40,497 bases of DNA from JAOAJC01 sp964481185 (lineage in GTDB: Archaea > Nanobdellota > Nanobdellia > Pacearchaeales > GW2011-AR1), in assembly GCA_964481185.1 (NCBI GenBank), contig CAYZSY010000005.1, positions 1-40,497 of the forward strand, written 5' to 3'. The notes beneath the pieces are model-generated. The model was not told where the DNA came from and made no database searches. It saw only the letters and a list, made by a program, of their open reading frames with translations. Numbering within the stretch: position 1 is the stretch's first letter; each line of letters begins with the position of its first letter. The translations under genes were made by a program, and so were the position numbers. Shown one piece after another: positions 30,949 through 39,316 of the stretch.

Positions 30949-31285
30949 CTTCTCTTATAACCTCCGCCAGCTCTTTTGTCATCAAAACATGATAGCTATC
31001 TTGATAAAATGGAAAATCCTTGTCCAAAATATCATAAACATCAGAGAACTTCTCTTTTGTTATTTTAAACCTTGAATTATGCGAAGAAGGCGTCTCGCCA
31101 GTATTTTGCAGCACATAGAGGTCAACAAGTGCAACAAGAGCCTTAAAGAACAATACAACTGAGGAATTATACCTCTCTTTGGCAAATTCCTCCCTAGCCG
31201 AGCTGAAATATTCTTTTGCAGTTCTCTCCAAAACTTCCTTTTTGCCCCATTCACTTCCCCCTATTCCCTCTCCCACTGCATTCAT
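30908..31285 (-). CDS. HEPN-like protein, partner of the preceding nucleotidyltransferase
   Basis: A 125-residue helical protein from the ATG at 31285 (an earlier in-frame start at 31306 lies at the promoter). SAREEFAKERYNSSVVLFFKALVALVDLYVLQ is a HEPN-type first helix pair. The later part (FPFYQDSYHVLMTKELAEVIREDAEKLAQ) lacks an RX4-6H motif, so RNase activity is not predicted from sequence. The gene order (HEPN first) is reversed relative to cassette A. Confidence 0.7.
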   Translation of the reverse strand: MNAVGEGIGGSEWGKKEVLERTAKEYFSSAREEFAKERYNSSVVLFFKALVALVDLYVLQNTGETPSSHNSRFKITKEKFSDVYDILDKDFPFYQDSYHVLMTKELAEVIREDAEKLAQKTGIKL

Positions 31286-31287
31286 AC

Positions 31288-31380
31288 CAAGTAAGAAATA
31301 AAGCAACTATTTAAACCTTTTTCTTACCTTGTAAGAAAAAAAGCAAAACAGCAACAACAAATTCTTAACAGGTAAGAACA
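31288..31380 (-). promoter_or_regulatory. Operator-like GTAAGAA repeats at the cassette B promoter
   Basis: TTTTTCTTAC (31318-31327), spacer CTT, GTAAGAAAAA (31331-31340) is a perfect 10-bp inverted repeat. Further GTAAGAA copies lie at about 31291-31297 and 31372-31378. They surround the TATA-like TTTAAATA (minus strand, about 31308-31316) in front of the HEPN-like gene. Confidence 0.6.
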
Positions 31381-31408
31381 TCCTATTTGAGATTATATCC
31401 GTTTAGTG

Positions 31409-31424
31409 CCTAGCCCCCGCATAA
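31409..31424 (+). repeat. Attachment-site copy 3 (short)
   Basis: CCTAGCCCCCGCATAA matches the end of tRNA-Leu (29211-29226) exactly over 16 bp. AGTGCC just before it (31405-31410) also occurs in the tRNA variable arm, so this looks like a copy with an internal deletion. It lies 8 bp before the 3' end of the surface-protein gene. Confidence 0.7.
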
Positions 31425-31431
31425 GCCATAT

Positions 31432-34400
31432 TTAACCTCTAAATTCTCTAAGATAAACTATAAATTTATCAACAGCATTGACACCATCTAAATTATCAAA
31501 TCTAATCGGCGTAGTTAAGTCAATTTTATAGAAATCAAATTGAGCATACTTCTTTTCTTTAATCATTTTAAGAAAATCAAAAGTAGAGTAACTAACAGCT
31601 TGATTCTCATCTGCTCTCGCCGGTCTAAACCAAACACTATAAATCTGCCCTACCGAATAAGTATATTCATTCAATCCAACTCTTATTTTATCCCCGTCCT
31701 TAAAATTGTTCTCAATTTTCTTCAAATCTTCTGCACTTATTGAAAAAGCAAGAATAATCTTATTTCCTTCTATCTTTGCGCCATCAAAACCAGCCCCAAA
31801 ATCTTTCTCAACCGATACTTTTTTCAGTTCAAGAAGAGTTATGACATTACTATCATCTTTAACAACACCAACAACAATGTCAGCAGCAGAAAAATCAAAG
31901 ACAAAATATTCTTTTTGCTTAACCTTGCTTCCAGAAATATAATAACCTGTCTCCTTCCCATCCTTGAGTATATTTATGTTTGATTTCCCATCATAATTTG
32001 CACTTAAAGTCAACCCAACTGAACTGCTGCCTTGTGCATTTTCACCTCCAGACGACGTAGCATCTCTCCGTCTACCATCTCCAGGAATTGCAAGCGCTGG
32101 CGTTTCTCCCACATCAGCTCCAACATCAAGCCCAGACTCTTCACTCTTTACATCTGGCTGCTGCGGCACAGGCTTCTTTATCTCCAGGATATTCTGACTT
32201 ATAAGCCAATTCTCAATCGGCTTGGCAACAGCACTGGCTTCTATAAGAAGCAATCTCGCTTTGTGGTCATTGCGTATGAGTCTTTCAGCAATTCCAGCAA
32301 CATTATTCTTAGCCAAAAACTTATTAACTTTGTCTCTATCAGTTAATGAAGAACTTTCATCAACCAAACTCTTCTGCAAATTATCAAGCTCTTTCTTTGC
32401 ATCTCCCCCAAGCAAATACCCTTGTCCATTAAGATACTCATTCTGTGCTAATTGAATTTTGCTAAGAGTTTCATTCTTAACTCCAATATCTGATTCGCTT
32501 ATTGCCCTATCAACGCTTGTCTTGTCAAGCCAGCACCTTAACTTCTGGTCTCCGCAATATCCTACATCAGAATATCTCCCAGGATCTGTAGAAGCCCCTG
32601 GATTCTTTGAAGCGCAAATTCTTACAATTCCTCTCTTATAATCCTGCGGCAAAGCAGATTCTTCAAGAGCAGACTGGGGATTAATATTTGCAACAAGCCC
32701 CATTAAAGATGGTGTCCCGCTTGTGCAAGCCCCTTCACTTGTTATTCCTTTCTCTGTCAGCTGTTCTTCTGCATACTTATCACTCAAATAATTCACAGCA
32801 AAGCTCGTAGATACCTGTTTAAACCCGCACTTCTCTTCATTATTTATTCTTACGCATAATTCTCCATAACCTTCAGGAGCTGTGAAATCTTTTGTTTGAG
32901 AAGCATACTCTCCTGCAGCTACAAACCCAGATACAACTTGTATAGTTGGCGAAGAATAATAATAACTATTTTCAGGCGGATTCTTTAGATAAACTTGATA
33001 ATAAACCCCGTTTGTCTTTCCAGCATAAATTTGGTAAAACACTTTATACTGCGCAGTCGCAGGAATTGTCGCATCATTAAATCTGGTTGAATCAAACCAT
33101 GCCTCAAATTGCGGCGGACTATCTGGCTTATCAAGACTCTTTAGGCCCTTTGGAAGAACAGCAGAAAGTGAGCCCTTGCAAAGCTCGCTCCCAACCTGCT
33201 CAATTGACTTTATATTGAACGCTTTGAATGAATTTACTGCATAACTTTGCACAAAATAATCAGCAGATTTCTTGGCATTATCAAACGCGCTCTTTGTAGA
33301 AAGATACTCTCCTCCACCGCGAGCACCTTTCTCCCCATAAGCCATCCCTACAAGTTTTGGAATAACTAAATTCGCAACCGGTGCTGCTTGTCTCCAGAAG
33401 AATTCACACTTGTATATAGAATATATCTCATCGCATATCCCAGTCATCTGTCCTGTATCTAAACTATTTTGCAGGCAATCTCTATGGTTCTTTAATATTG
33501 AGACATAGCTGTCAATTCCTGCCTCTATTCCTGAAAGGCAGACAGGTATAAAAACAGGGTCCTTCATATTTGGCAAACAAAGCAAGGCGCTCCCAACTAT
33601 TCCGCTCTGAATTACATTAGCAACTCTATAACTTCCTCCAAAATCGCATCTTGAACTCGGGCATATAACCGGGTCGCAAACATTAAACAAAATATTGCAA
33701 TCACTTATACTCATGAAATTCTGGCACTGCGTTGCATCCATTACCGCCTCTGGAATTGAATCTTTCTCAAGACTCTTGCCATTAATCTTAATCTTGGCTA
33801 AATTGCTTTGAGATGCAGCATCAAGCAAAGCCCTACTCGAATCCTCCATAAGCTTTCTTGACATAGCATCATTCTGTCCTAAAATAGAGTCATATCTTCC
33901 CTGGTAAACAATCTGGCAATCATCATTTAGCCCCTCAATTCCATCGATTCCAACATTGCATATCTTCCAAGTTTTAGGCAAAGCAGATGCATCATAAGAT
34001 TTAGGCGTATTAAGCAAGCCAAGTTTTGGCTCAACTTTGGCATACCACCCATTGTTAACATTAAAAGGCACATAAGCAGGAAGCCCTTTGAACGGCTCTG
34101 TCTCAAAAAATCTCACTTTCTGATATCTCTCATTTATTTTAGTATTATAATTTGTTCCCTCATTAAAGTCCTTCAAAAACCCAACATTATTGTTAGTCAA
34201 AAAAGTATCTACATTCAAGTTAGTTTCTGTTACGATTATTCCATTTAGATCTTCCACATAACTATAAACCCTAGTTGGCACAATTCTGCCTGCATTACTA
34301 GGATCTCTGGTCCCAACAATCAAATAATCTTCTATATTCGAACTTGAACTATCCATTCCTCTAAATCTTACCGCAACTTTTCCATAATCTGTGTTATTAA

Positions 34401-36957
34401 GTCCTGTAACTTTATTCGTGCCAATAATTAACCCATTCGTGTCTATATCATAAAATCTTCCAGAAGCGCTCGCAAAATTACCTAATTTATTTGACTGCGC
34501 AACTCCGCTTAAACCTCCTCCGCTCTCACTAGCCTTCAGGCTATCCAGTACTTTTTGTTCAGAACTAATGCTCTCAAATATGCCATCGCTTATTTTTTTA
34601 ACATCCAATCCATTCTTCTCAAGCTTAAGATTATAATACAAATCTCTCAATTCGCTATAACTATAAGCTGTTCTTCCTTCTTTATCTGGCTCTTTCAAAG
34701 CCTGCACTCTGGAATCGCTTGAAAACTCAATCTTCATCTTTGCAAGCAGTGCAGCACTGGCTTTCTGTGAGTCAACAACATCCCCCGCCAAGAAACTTCC
34801 TTCTGTCGTTGCTGGCTTCTCTATCTCATTTATTGCTTTATTGCTCTCTTCAATCACTTTCTTCCTAGTATCAATTTCCTTGCTAATAATATCAGATTTC
34901 GCATTCAGGCATTGTGTAAGGGTACTATAACCATAAGTTTTATCTTTAACCATCTGATTGCACTTGTTTATCCAACCCTGATCTCCTGACATTGCCTGCT
35001 CCCTTGCAAGAGATTCTCCCCCAAACCCAGATATGAGGTTCTTTACAACAAGCGCAGCAGAAGTAGCTAAACATGTTGCTTTCAACCCACTAACAACTTT
35101 AGAAAGTTTGTTTGAAATTGACTCCCACTGCTTTATGCTCTCATTTATATTTTTTATCATTTCCTTTCTTCTCTCAGGAGATAATTTTATTCCTCTTTTC
35201 TCAATCCCTATTGTAAGAGAGATATTTGTCTCTGTTCTTGTCCCGCTTACTTTAGGAGTCAGAATGATTTTCGCAACATTAGTTGAATGCACTTCCTCAA
35301 GTTTTACATTCTCTCCAGGACAAAGCTCTTCTCCGGCAGAATTTTTGCTCAACACCTTTGTTCCCTTATTCTCATAACTATTTCCTTTCTTGCACGAGAC
35401 ACTAACTTCAACAGAATTTGAATCAAGAACTCTCTTGAACAATATTTTTGTTATTTTGTTGCTGAAACTCTCATCTATCTTAAGCGTGACAGCTGCCCCA
35501 TTAATATTAAAATCAGCAGTTGAAGGCTCCCCCTTCTGAATGCTTACAAGTCTTATTGTCCTGAACTTGCCATCAATTTTCAAAGTCTTTATAGACCCGC
35601 TTGTATCAACTTTCTGCATTTGGGCAAGCTCATTCTTGTATTTCTGAATTGATATTGAATTAGGATATTTGTCTATAAGCTTCTCTAAAAGTCTTTTCTG
35701 TGTTTCTTGCTTAATGCTGCTTATATTTCCATCTCTTGCAATTCCAAGAGATTTTACAAGAGCATCTTCCCCATACAAAACAGCCCCTTTCGCATCAGAG
35801 CTTCTTTCAGCAGGATATTCATCAGCAACTTTCTCATACGCAACAATTGCATTCTTAAATTCCTGTTCAGCGCTAGTATTACTAATATCCCTGTCCTTTA
35901 ACTCCCCAGACTTAACATCCAGAGACAATATCTCAGCAGAATTACCCTTACAGCTTATTGTAACTTTTCCTGTGCCCTCATAAGATTTATTAGAAGCTAT
36001 TCTCTGCACATAGCATCTGTCGTTATCAAAATAACTTCCATCGCTTACCATAAAAGAGTCTGTTCCTAAATCGCCTGTTACCTCTATTCTTGCTCTTGCA
36101 GGCCCAGAAACAAATCCTTTATAATTTGCCTCCAACCCTGCCTGACAATAGAAACCAGGCAGATAAATTATATTTGAGCTCTTGTCTTTTTCCACTTTTA
36201 CACTTGTTAATTTCCTATCCCCATCATAAACTGCTATATTGGCAAAATTTGCGTCAGCCCCGTCCAATCTAAGATAATATCTCCCGTTCCAGAAGGCATA
36301 ATTTACTTTTTCCCCTTCCCAATTGTTTTCATCAACAGCTTGAAGCAAAAACTCTGTTCTTCCTATTCCAAGTGCATTTCCAGATTCATATTCCAATAGT
36401 CCAGTAAGATTAACTGTTATTTTATCAGGAAGAGTTTTCTCGTTTGGATTTCTCTTTAAAATAACAACTGCATATCCTATATTATTAATCAGCGGACTTC
36501 CAAGAAGGGCATCTGTTGTTCTAAGAGCAGCTCTAGCAGGATGAAAACCCGCGCTTATAACTTCCTTTGGATATTGTCCTGTAAATCTTATGTTCTTTAT
36601 CTCTTTAACATTCAACAAAGGATTTAACTGCATTGCATCAATCTGGCAAAATACAGGAACATTCTGATCAGCTAGCAAATCACTTCTAACAACCATGGGC
36701 TGGCATCCCCCTGGTGCCACCTGCAAAACAAAATCCTGTCTTCCAATGCACCCGCCCTCTTTCTCATTTAAAACAGGCCAATAATCATTTACATTCCCTT
36801 GCGTGTAATATGTCTGAAAATCCGGCTGTGGCTGATAATTCACTCCATATCCTGAACTTGGAGCATTAAAAAATGAGCCGTCCCCTTTAACTAAGAATGC
36901 CTGTAAAATCAGCACAAGCAAAACACCAGCAAAAATCAAAATCTCTTTCCTATTCAT
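31432..36957 (-). CDS. Giant secreted/surface protein (1841 residues), function unknown
   Basis: It starts with a signal sequence or anchor (KEILIFAGVLLVLILQAFLVKG). The N-terminal quarter contains a conserved block near residues 100-180 (CQIDAMQLNPLLNVKEIKNIRFTGQYPKEV, FHPARAALRTTDALLGSPLINNIGYAVVILKRNPNE). A TPR-like helical part lies near 355-440 and coiled coil near 590-720. A Cys-rich module lies at about 1077-1215 (CNILFNVCDPVICPSSRCDFGG, VCLSGIEAGIDSYVSILKNHRDCLQ, CEFFWRQAAP). The C-terminal third is beta-rich. I believe similar giant proteins recur in DPANN genomes, but no role is known to me. It starts 2 bp after the stop of the pilin-like gene. Confidence 0.8.
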   Translation of the reverse strand: MNRKEILIFAGVLLVLILQAFLVKGDGSFFNAPSSGYGVNYQPQPDFQTYYTQGNVNDYWPVLNEKEGGCIGRQDFVLQVAPGGCQPMVVRSDLLADQNVPVFCQIDAMQLNPLLNVKEIKNIRFTGQYPKEVISAGFHPARAALRTTDALLGSPLINNIGYAVVILKRNPNEKTLPDKITVNLTGLLEYESGNALGIGRTEFLLQAVDENNWEGEKVNYAFWNGRYYLRLDGADANFANIAVYDGDRKLTSVKVEKDKSSNIIYLPGFYCQAGLEANYKGFVSGPARARIEVTGDLGTDSFMVSDGSYFDNDRCYVQRIASNKSYEGTGKVTISCKGNSAEILSLDVKSGELKDRDISNTSAEQEFKNAIVAYEKVADEYPAERSSDAKGAVLYGEDALVKSLGIARDGNISSIKQETQKRLLEKLIDKYPNSISIQKYKNELAQMQKVDTSGSIKTLKIDGKFRTIRLVSIQKGEPSTADFNINGAAVTLKIDESFSNKITKILFKRVLDSNSVEVSVSCKKGNSYENKGTKVLSKNSAGEELCPGENVKLEEVHSTNVAKIILTPKVSGTRTETNISLTIGIEKRGIKLSPERRKEMIKNINESIKQWESISNKLSKVVSGLKATCLATSAALVVKNLISGFGGESLAREQAMSGDQGWINKCNQMVKDKTYGYSTLTQCLNAKSDIISKEIDTRKKVIEESNKAINEIEKPATTEGSFLAGDVVDSQKASAALLAKMKIEFSSDSRVQALKEPDKEGRTAYSYSELRDLYYNLKLEKNGLDVKKISDGIFESISSEQKVLDSLKASESGGGLSGVAQSNKLGNFASASGRFYDIDTNGLIIGTNKVTGLNNTDYGKVAVRFRGMDSSSSNIEDYLIVGTRDPSNAGRIVPTRVYSYVEDLNGIIVTETNLNVDTFLTNNNVGFLKDFNEGTNYNTKINERYQKVRFFETEPFKGLPAYVPFNVNNGWYAKVEPKLGLLNTPKSYDASALPKTWKICNVGIDGIEGLNDDCQIVYQGRYDSILGQNDAMSRKLMEDSSRALLDAASQSNLAKIKINGKSLEKDSIPEAVMDATQCQNFMSISDCNILFNVCDPVICPSSRCDFGGSYRVANVIQSGIVGSALLCLPNMKDPVFIPVCLSGIEAGIDSYVSILKNHRDCLQNSLDTGQMTGICDEIYSIYKCEFFWRQAAPVANLVIPKLVGMAYGEKGARGGGEYLSTKSAFDNAKKSADYFVQSYAVNSFKAFNIKSIEQVGSELCKGSLSAVLPKGLKSLDKPDSPPQFEAWFDSTRFNDATIPATAQYKVFYQIYAGKTNGVYYQVYLKNPPENSYYYSSPTIQVVSGFVAAGEYASQTKDFTAPEGYGELCVRINNEEKCGFKQVSTSFAVNYLSDKYAEEQLTEKGITSEGACTSGTPSLMGLVANINPQSALEESALPQDYKRGIVRICASKNPGASTDPGRYSDVGYCGDQKLRCWLDKTSVDRAISESDIGVKNETLSKIQLAQNEYLNGQGYLLGGDAKKELDNLQKSLVDESSSLTDRDKVNKFLAKNNVAGIAERLIRNDHKARLLLIEASAVAKPIENWLISQNILEIKKPVPQQPDVKSEESGLDVGADVGETPALAIPGDGRRRDATSSGGENAQGSSSVGLTLSANYDGKSNINILKDGKETGYYISGSKVKQKEYFVFDFSAADIVVGVVKDDSNVITLLELKKVSVEKDFGAGFDGAKIEGNKIILAFSISAEDLKKIENNFKDGDKIRVGLNEYTYSVGQIYSVWFRPARADENQAVSYSTFDFLKMIKEKKYAQFDFYKIDLTTPIRFDNLDGVNAVDKFIVYLREFRG

Positions 36958-36959
36958 TT

Positions 36960-38810
36960 TTACTCTACAACCCCCACATTTAATGTTTCAAATAACTGAT
37001 AATTGCTCTGTAATTGTTCAATTGAATTTGGAACAGGCAAAGTTCCAACTTCAAGTTTAAGTTCTCCTTTCTCCAAATCCATAGGAAGGAGATAAATCTC
37101 GCTCTTTCCTCCCCCGATTAAAGCACTCTCCATCTTCGTTTCTGGAATCACAACATCAAAACATTTCTGCTCTGTTAATCCAAATAATCCTCCAATTGCG
37201 CCCTTAGGTACTTCACTGCACTGCCTCTTAGTATAAGAAGGAAGAGTAAGAGAGGAGTTTGCATAAACATAAACGCTTATATTATAAAATCCTTCAGATA
37301 GTTTCACATTGCGCGAATCAGGCAAAAGTGCGCTTGCACTCTTCTGCCCTGAAAACGTGATTATTGCATTCCCGCTTAGTTCTTTCCCTGCATTTTTCAA
37401 ATAAATCGCAACATCATACTCTCTGTCAAGAATAACATCGCTAACACTCTCTTCATTTGTAGAGAATATCTGGCTCTTCTCTGCATAACCATCAGCAACA
37501 GCTTTAATATACCCATTATAGCAAGCAGGAACTTTCCCGCTAAACACCCCATTTTCAGAGCTTCCAAGCTCGCATAGCTGATTAAAGCACCCATAGCTTA
37601 AATTTGCGTCAACCTTATTTAACTGCGTATCATAAACATTCACACTAACATCTTGAGTATTATATTTGCACGCATCAATGCTCTCCTCATCTGTTGGAAT
37701 TTCTGAATAGATTCCTTCTCTTGGCATGTTCTTGTCAATTACAACAACAACCGGAAATTGGAAAACTTCGCTTCCATCAATAATCTGCACAAGAACTGGA
37801 TAGCCCACATCATAAACAAAATGATAAGGAGAATAGCAGAAGCCCATAACACCCATTCCCTCTTGATTTCCTACAGGCTCTGCAACCATCAATTCATCAT
37901 CTGCCCCAGCAATCTCAACTTTTGTCGGCCATTCTTTTGAATAAATTAGATTAATATGCTCTGAAACAGGCAAGTCAACAATATAATAGCTCTTTTCCTT
38001 GCTTTGCGGCGTATAATATTCTCCCTTGAACTTTATCGCAGCAATATTCGCCTCAAGCCCGTTCTTCAACTCCTCAATAACTTCTCTTGTCTTCCAAATT
38101 TTTCCAGAACACCCTATTTCAACCCCGTCAACAGGAGCATAAGTTCTCAGAACATCAACGCTGTAATTCTCAAGAAAAGAATCTCTTTTCTCTTTATTGT
38201 AGATTTCAACTGCAGTTCTATACATCTTCCCGAAATTGCTCACAACTTCCACATTTTCAAAAGTTTTTCTTGCAGAACTCTCATCTTTAGAAACAATAGT
38301 ATTCATTCCAATAGAAACAACAACTTTAGAATCCTGAATCGTTGTCTTAACTTTTGGCGTTCCAAGATCTATAGAAAATCCTTTTGCATAAAACTCATCA
38401 AAATTGCATCTATCATCTAAGTTCTCCTCAATGTATATGGAAATTTCGTTTTCTATCTGACTTTTTTGAGGAACATTTTCTTTCACAAGCCCGTTCCCAG
38501 ATAAATAAAACCAATAAGGAACAGGAAATCCAAGAAAGTTCAGTTGTGAAGAAAAAGGTGCATACTCGCTCCCTGGAATATACTCGCCAGGAGAAACAAA
38601 TCCTCCCTGCGAGCCTGCTAAATCAAGAGCTGTCTTTGATTCATCCTCAACGCACGACTTGTAATAATCAAAAACAGGCCGCAGCTCAGCAGGAATTTGC
38701 TTTGCAAAAATCTGTTCTCTGAAAGCATAAAATGTAATAATTCCGCCTACAATGACAAGAGCGATTATGACAAATATCGCCACCTGCCCTTTTTTATTTT
38801 TGTCAAACAT
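36960..38810 (-). CDS. Secreted protein with pilin-like N-terminal anchor
   Basis: A 616-residue protein. The start MFDKNKKGQVAIFVIIALVIVGGIITFYAF is a short basic leader followed by a long hydrophobic helix, as in archaeal type IV pilin-like proteins (KKGQ then VAIFVIIA). The rest is beta-rich with paired cysteines (CKYNTQDVSV, CFNQLC) and Ig-like stretches. It lies between a small RHH-like gene and the giant surface protein, with 1-2 bp between genes, in one operon. It probably anchors or forms part of an extracellular complex with the giant protein. Confidence 0.8.
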   Translation of the reverse strand: MFDKNKKGQVAIFVIIALVIVGGIITFYAFREQIFAKQIPAELRPVFDYYKSCVEDESKTALDLAGSQGGFVSPGEYIPGSEYAPFSSQLNFLGFPVPYWFYLSGNGLVKENVPQKSQIENEISIYIEENLDDRCNFDEFYAKGFSIDLGTPKVKTTIQDSKVVVSIGMNTIVSKDESSARKTFENVEVVSNFGKMYRTAVEIYNKEKRDSFLENYSVDVLRTYAPVDGVEIGCSGKIWKTREVIEELKNGLEANIAAIKFKGEYYTPQSKEKSYYIVDLPVSEHINLIYSKEWPTKVEIAGADDELMVAEPVGNQEGMGVMGFCYSPYHFVYDVGYPVLVQIIDGSEVFQFPVVVVIDKNMPREGIYSEIPTDEESIDACKYNTQDVSVNVYDTQLNKVDANLSYGCFNQLCELGSSENGVFSGKVPACYNGYIKAVADGYAEKSQIFSTNEESVSDVILDREYDVAIYLKNAGKELSGNAIITFSGQKSASALLPDSRNVKLSEGFYNISVYVYANSSLTLPSYTKRQCSEVPKGAIGGLFGLTEQKCFDVVIPETKMESALIGGGKSEIYLLPMDLEKGELKLEVGTLPVPNSIEQLQSNYQLFETLNVGVVE

Positions 38811-38811
38811 A

Positions 38812-38946
38812 TTATTTCTTCCCCTCCTTTCCCTCTACTTTCTTCTTTATTAATTCAATAATCTCGCTGTTTATATCGTTTTTTATAGAATTTTTAAATT
38901 TCTCCCATAACTTCTCATCCTCAATTAAAAGCAAATATTTCTTCAT
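38812..38946 (-). CDS. Small ribbon-helix-helix-like protein at the head of the surface operon
   Basis: A 44-residue ORF (ATG 38946, TAA 38812). MKKYLLLIEDEKLWEKFKNSIKNDINSEIIELIKKKVEG has a short strand and two helices, as in CopG/Arc-type repressors. A GAGGAG Shine-Dalgarno lies 5 nt before the ATG and the stop is 1 nt from the next start (TAATATG). A TATA-like TTTAAATAT and two TTAGTTA palindromes lie upstream. It may be an autoregulator of the operon. RHH identity is a pattern-based guess. Confidence 0.6.
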   Translation of the reverse strand: MKKYLLLIEDEKLWEKFKNSIKNDINSEIIELIKKKVEGKEGKK

Positions 38947-39005
38947 CAATCTCCTCTTTTTTTACCTTCACAAAGAGGGAAAACCCGATATTTAAACATT
39001 TCTTA

Positions 39006-39035
39006 TTAACTTAGTTAATTACTTACTAATTTAGT
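39006..39035 (-). promoter_or_regulatory. Tandem palindromes upstream of the surface operon
   Basis: TTAAC-TTA-GTTAA (39006-39018) and ACTAA-T-TTAGT (39025-39035) are small palindromes immediately upstream of the TATA-like element at about 38989-38998. TTAGTTA occurs in both halves, about two helical turns apart. They are suitable sites for a small dimeric repressor such as the RHH-like protein of the first gene. Confidence 0.45.
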
Positions 39036-39175
39036 TAGCAGGGATTACAAGTTACCAGAATCAACCATACATAAGCTCAAAACATAAAAGAATCAAAGAA
39101 GATAATTCAGCAAAAAGAAGCACAAATCAACAAAAAGACACTATAGGCAGACAATAACCCATTCAATAGAAAAAA

Positions 39176-39247
39176 TGGCCCCACCCAGAGTCGGACTGGG
39201 CCCCCTTCCACGTCAAAGAAGTGTCCTAACCGATAGACTATGAGGCC
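39176..39247 (-). tRNA. tRNA-Val (anticodon GAC)
   Basis: A cloverleaf on the minus strand: acceptor GGCCTCA/TGGGGCC (one T5:G68), D-arm with GGTTAGGAC, anticodon stem CTTCT/GGAAG, loop TTGACGT (GAC), T-arm CCCAG-TCCGACT-CTGGG, discriminator A. CCA is not encoded. The T-loop TCCGACT departs from the usual TTC start. Confidence 0.9.
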
Positions 39248-39316
39248 ATATAATTAAATCCAGAATAGACTATTTATAAGTTTAATGTTCAAAAGCTCAA
39301 AAATCAAGAGAGATTG

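Larger units (their letters stand above)
30334..31424 (-). mobile_element. Cassette B: second nucleotidyltransferase/HEPN unit, opposite orientation
   Basis: About 1.09 kb between attachment copy 2 and the shorter copy 3. It holds a HEPN-like gene followed by a nucleotidyltransferase gene on the minus strand, that is, gene order and strand reversed relative to cassette A. Size is close to that of cassette A (1108 bp). No integrase is visible. The status as an integrated unit depends on the 16-bp third repeat and is less certain than for cassette A. Confidence 0.55.

Noticed and set aside
36090..36272. Small plus-strand frames opposite the giant surface protein
   Set aside because: Several short frames occur there, none with a promoter, Shine-Dalgarno or recognisable domain; they follow from the codon use of the long gene.
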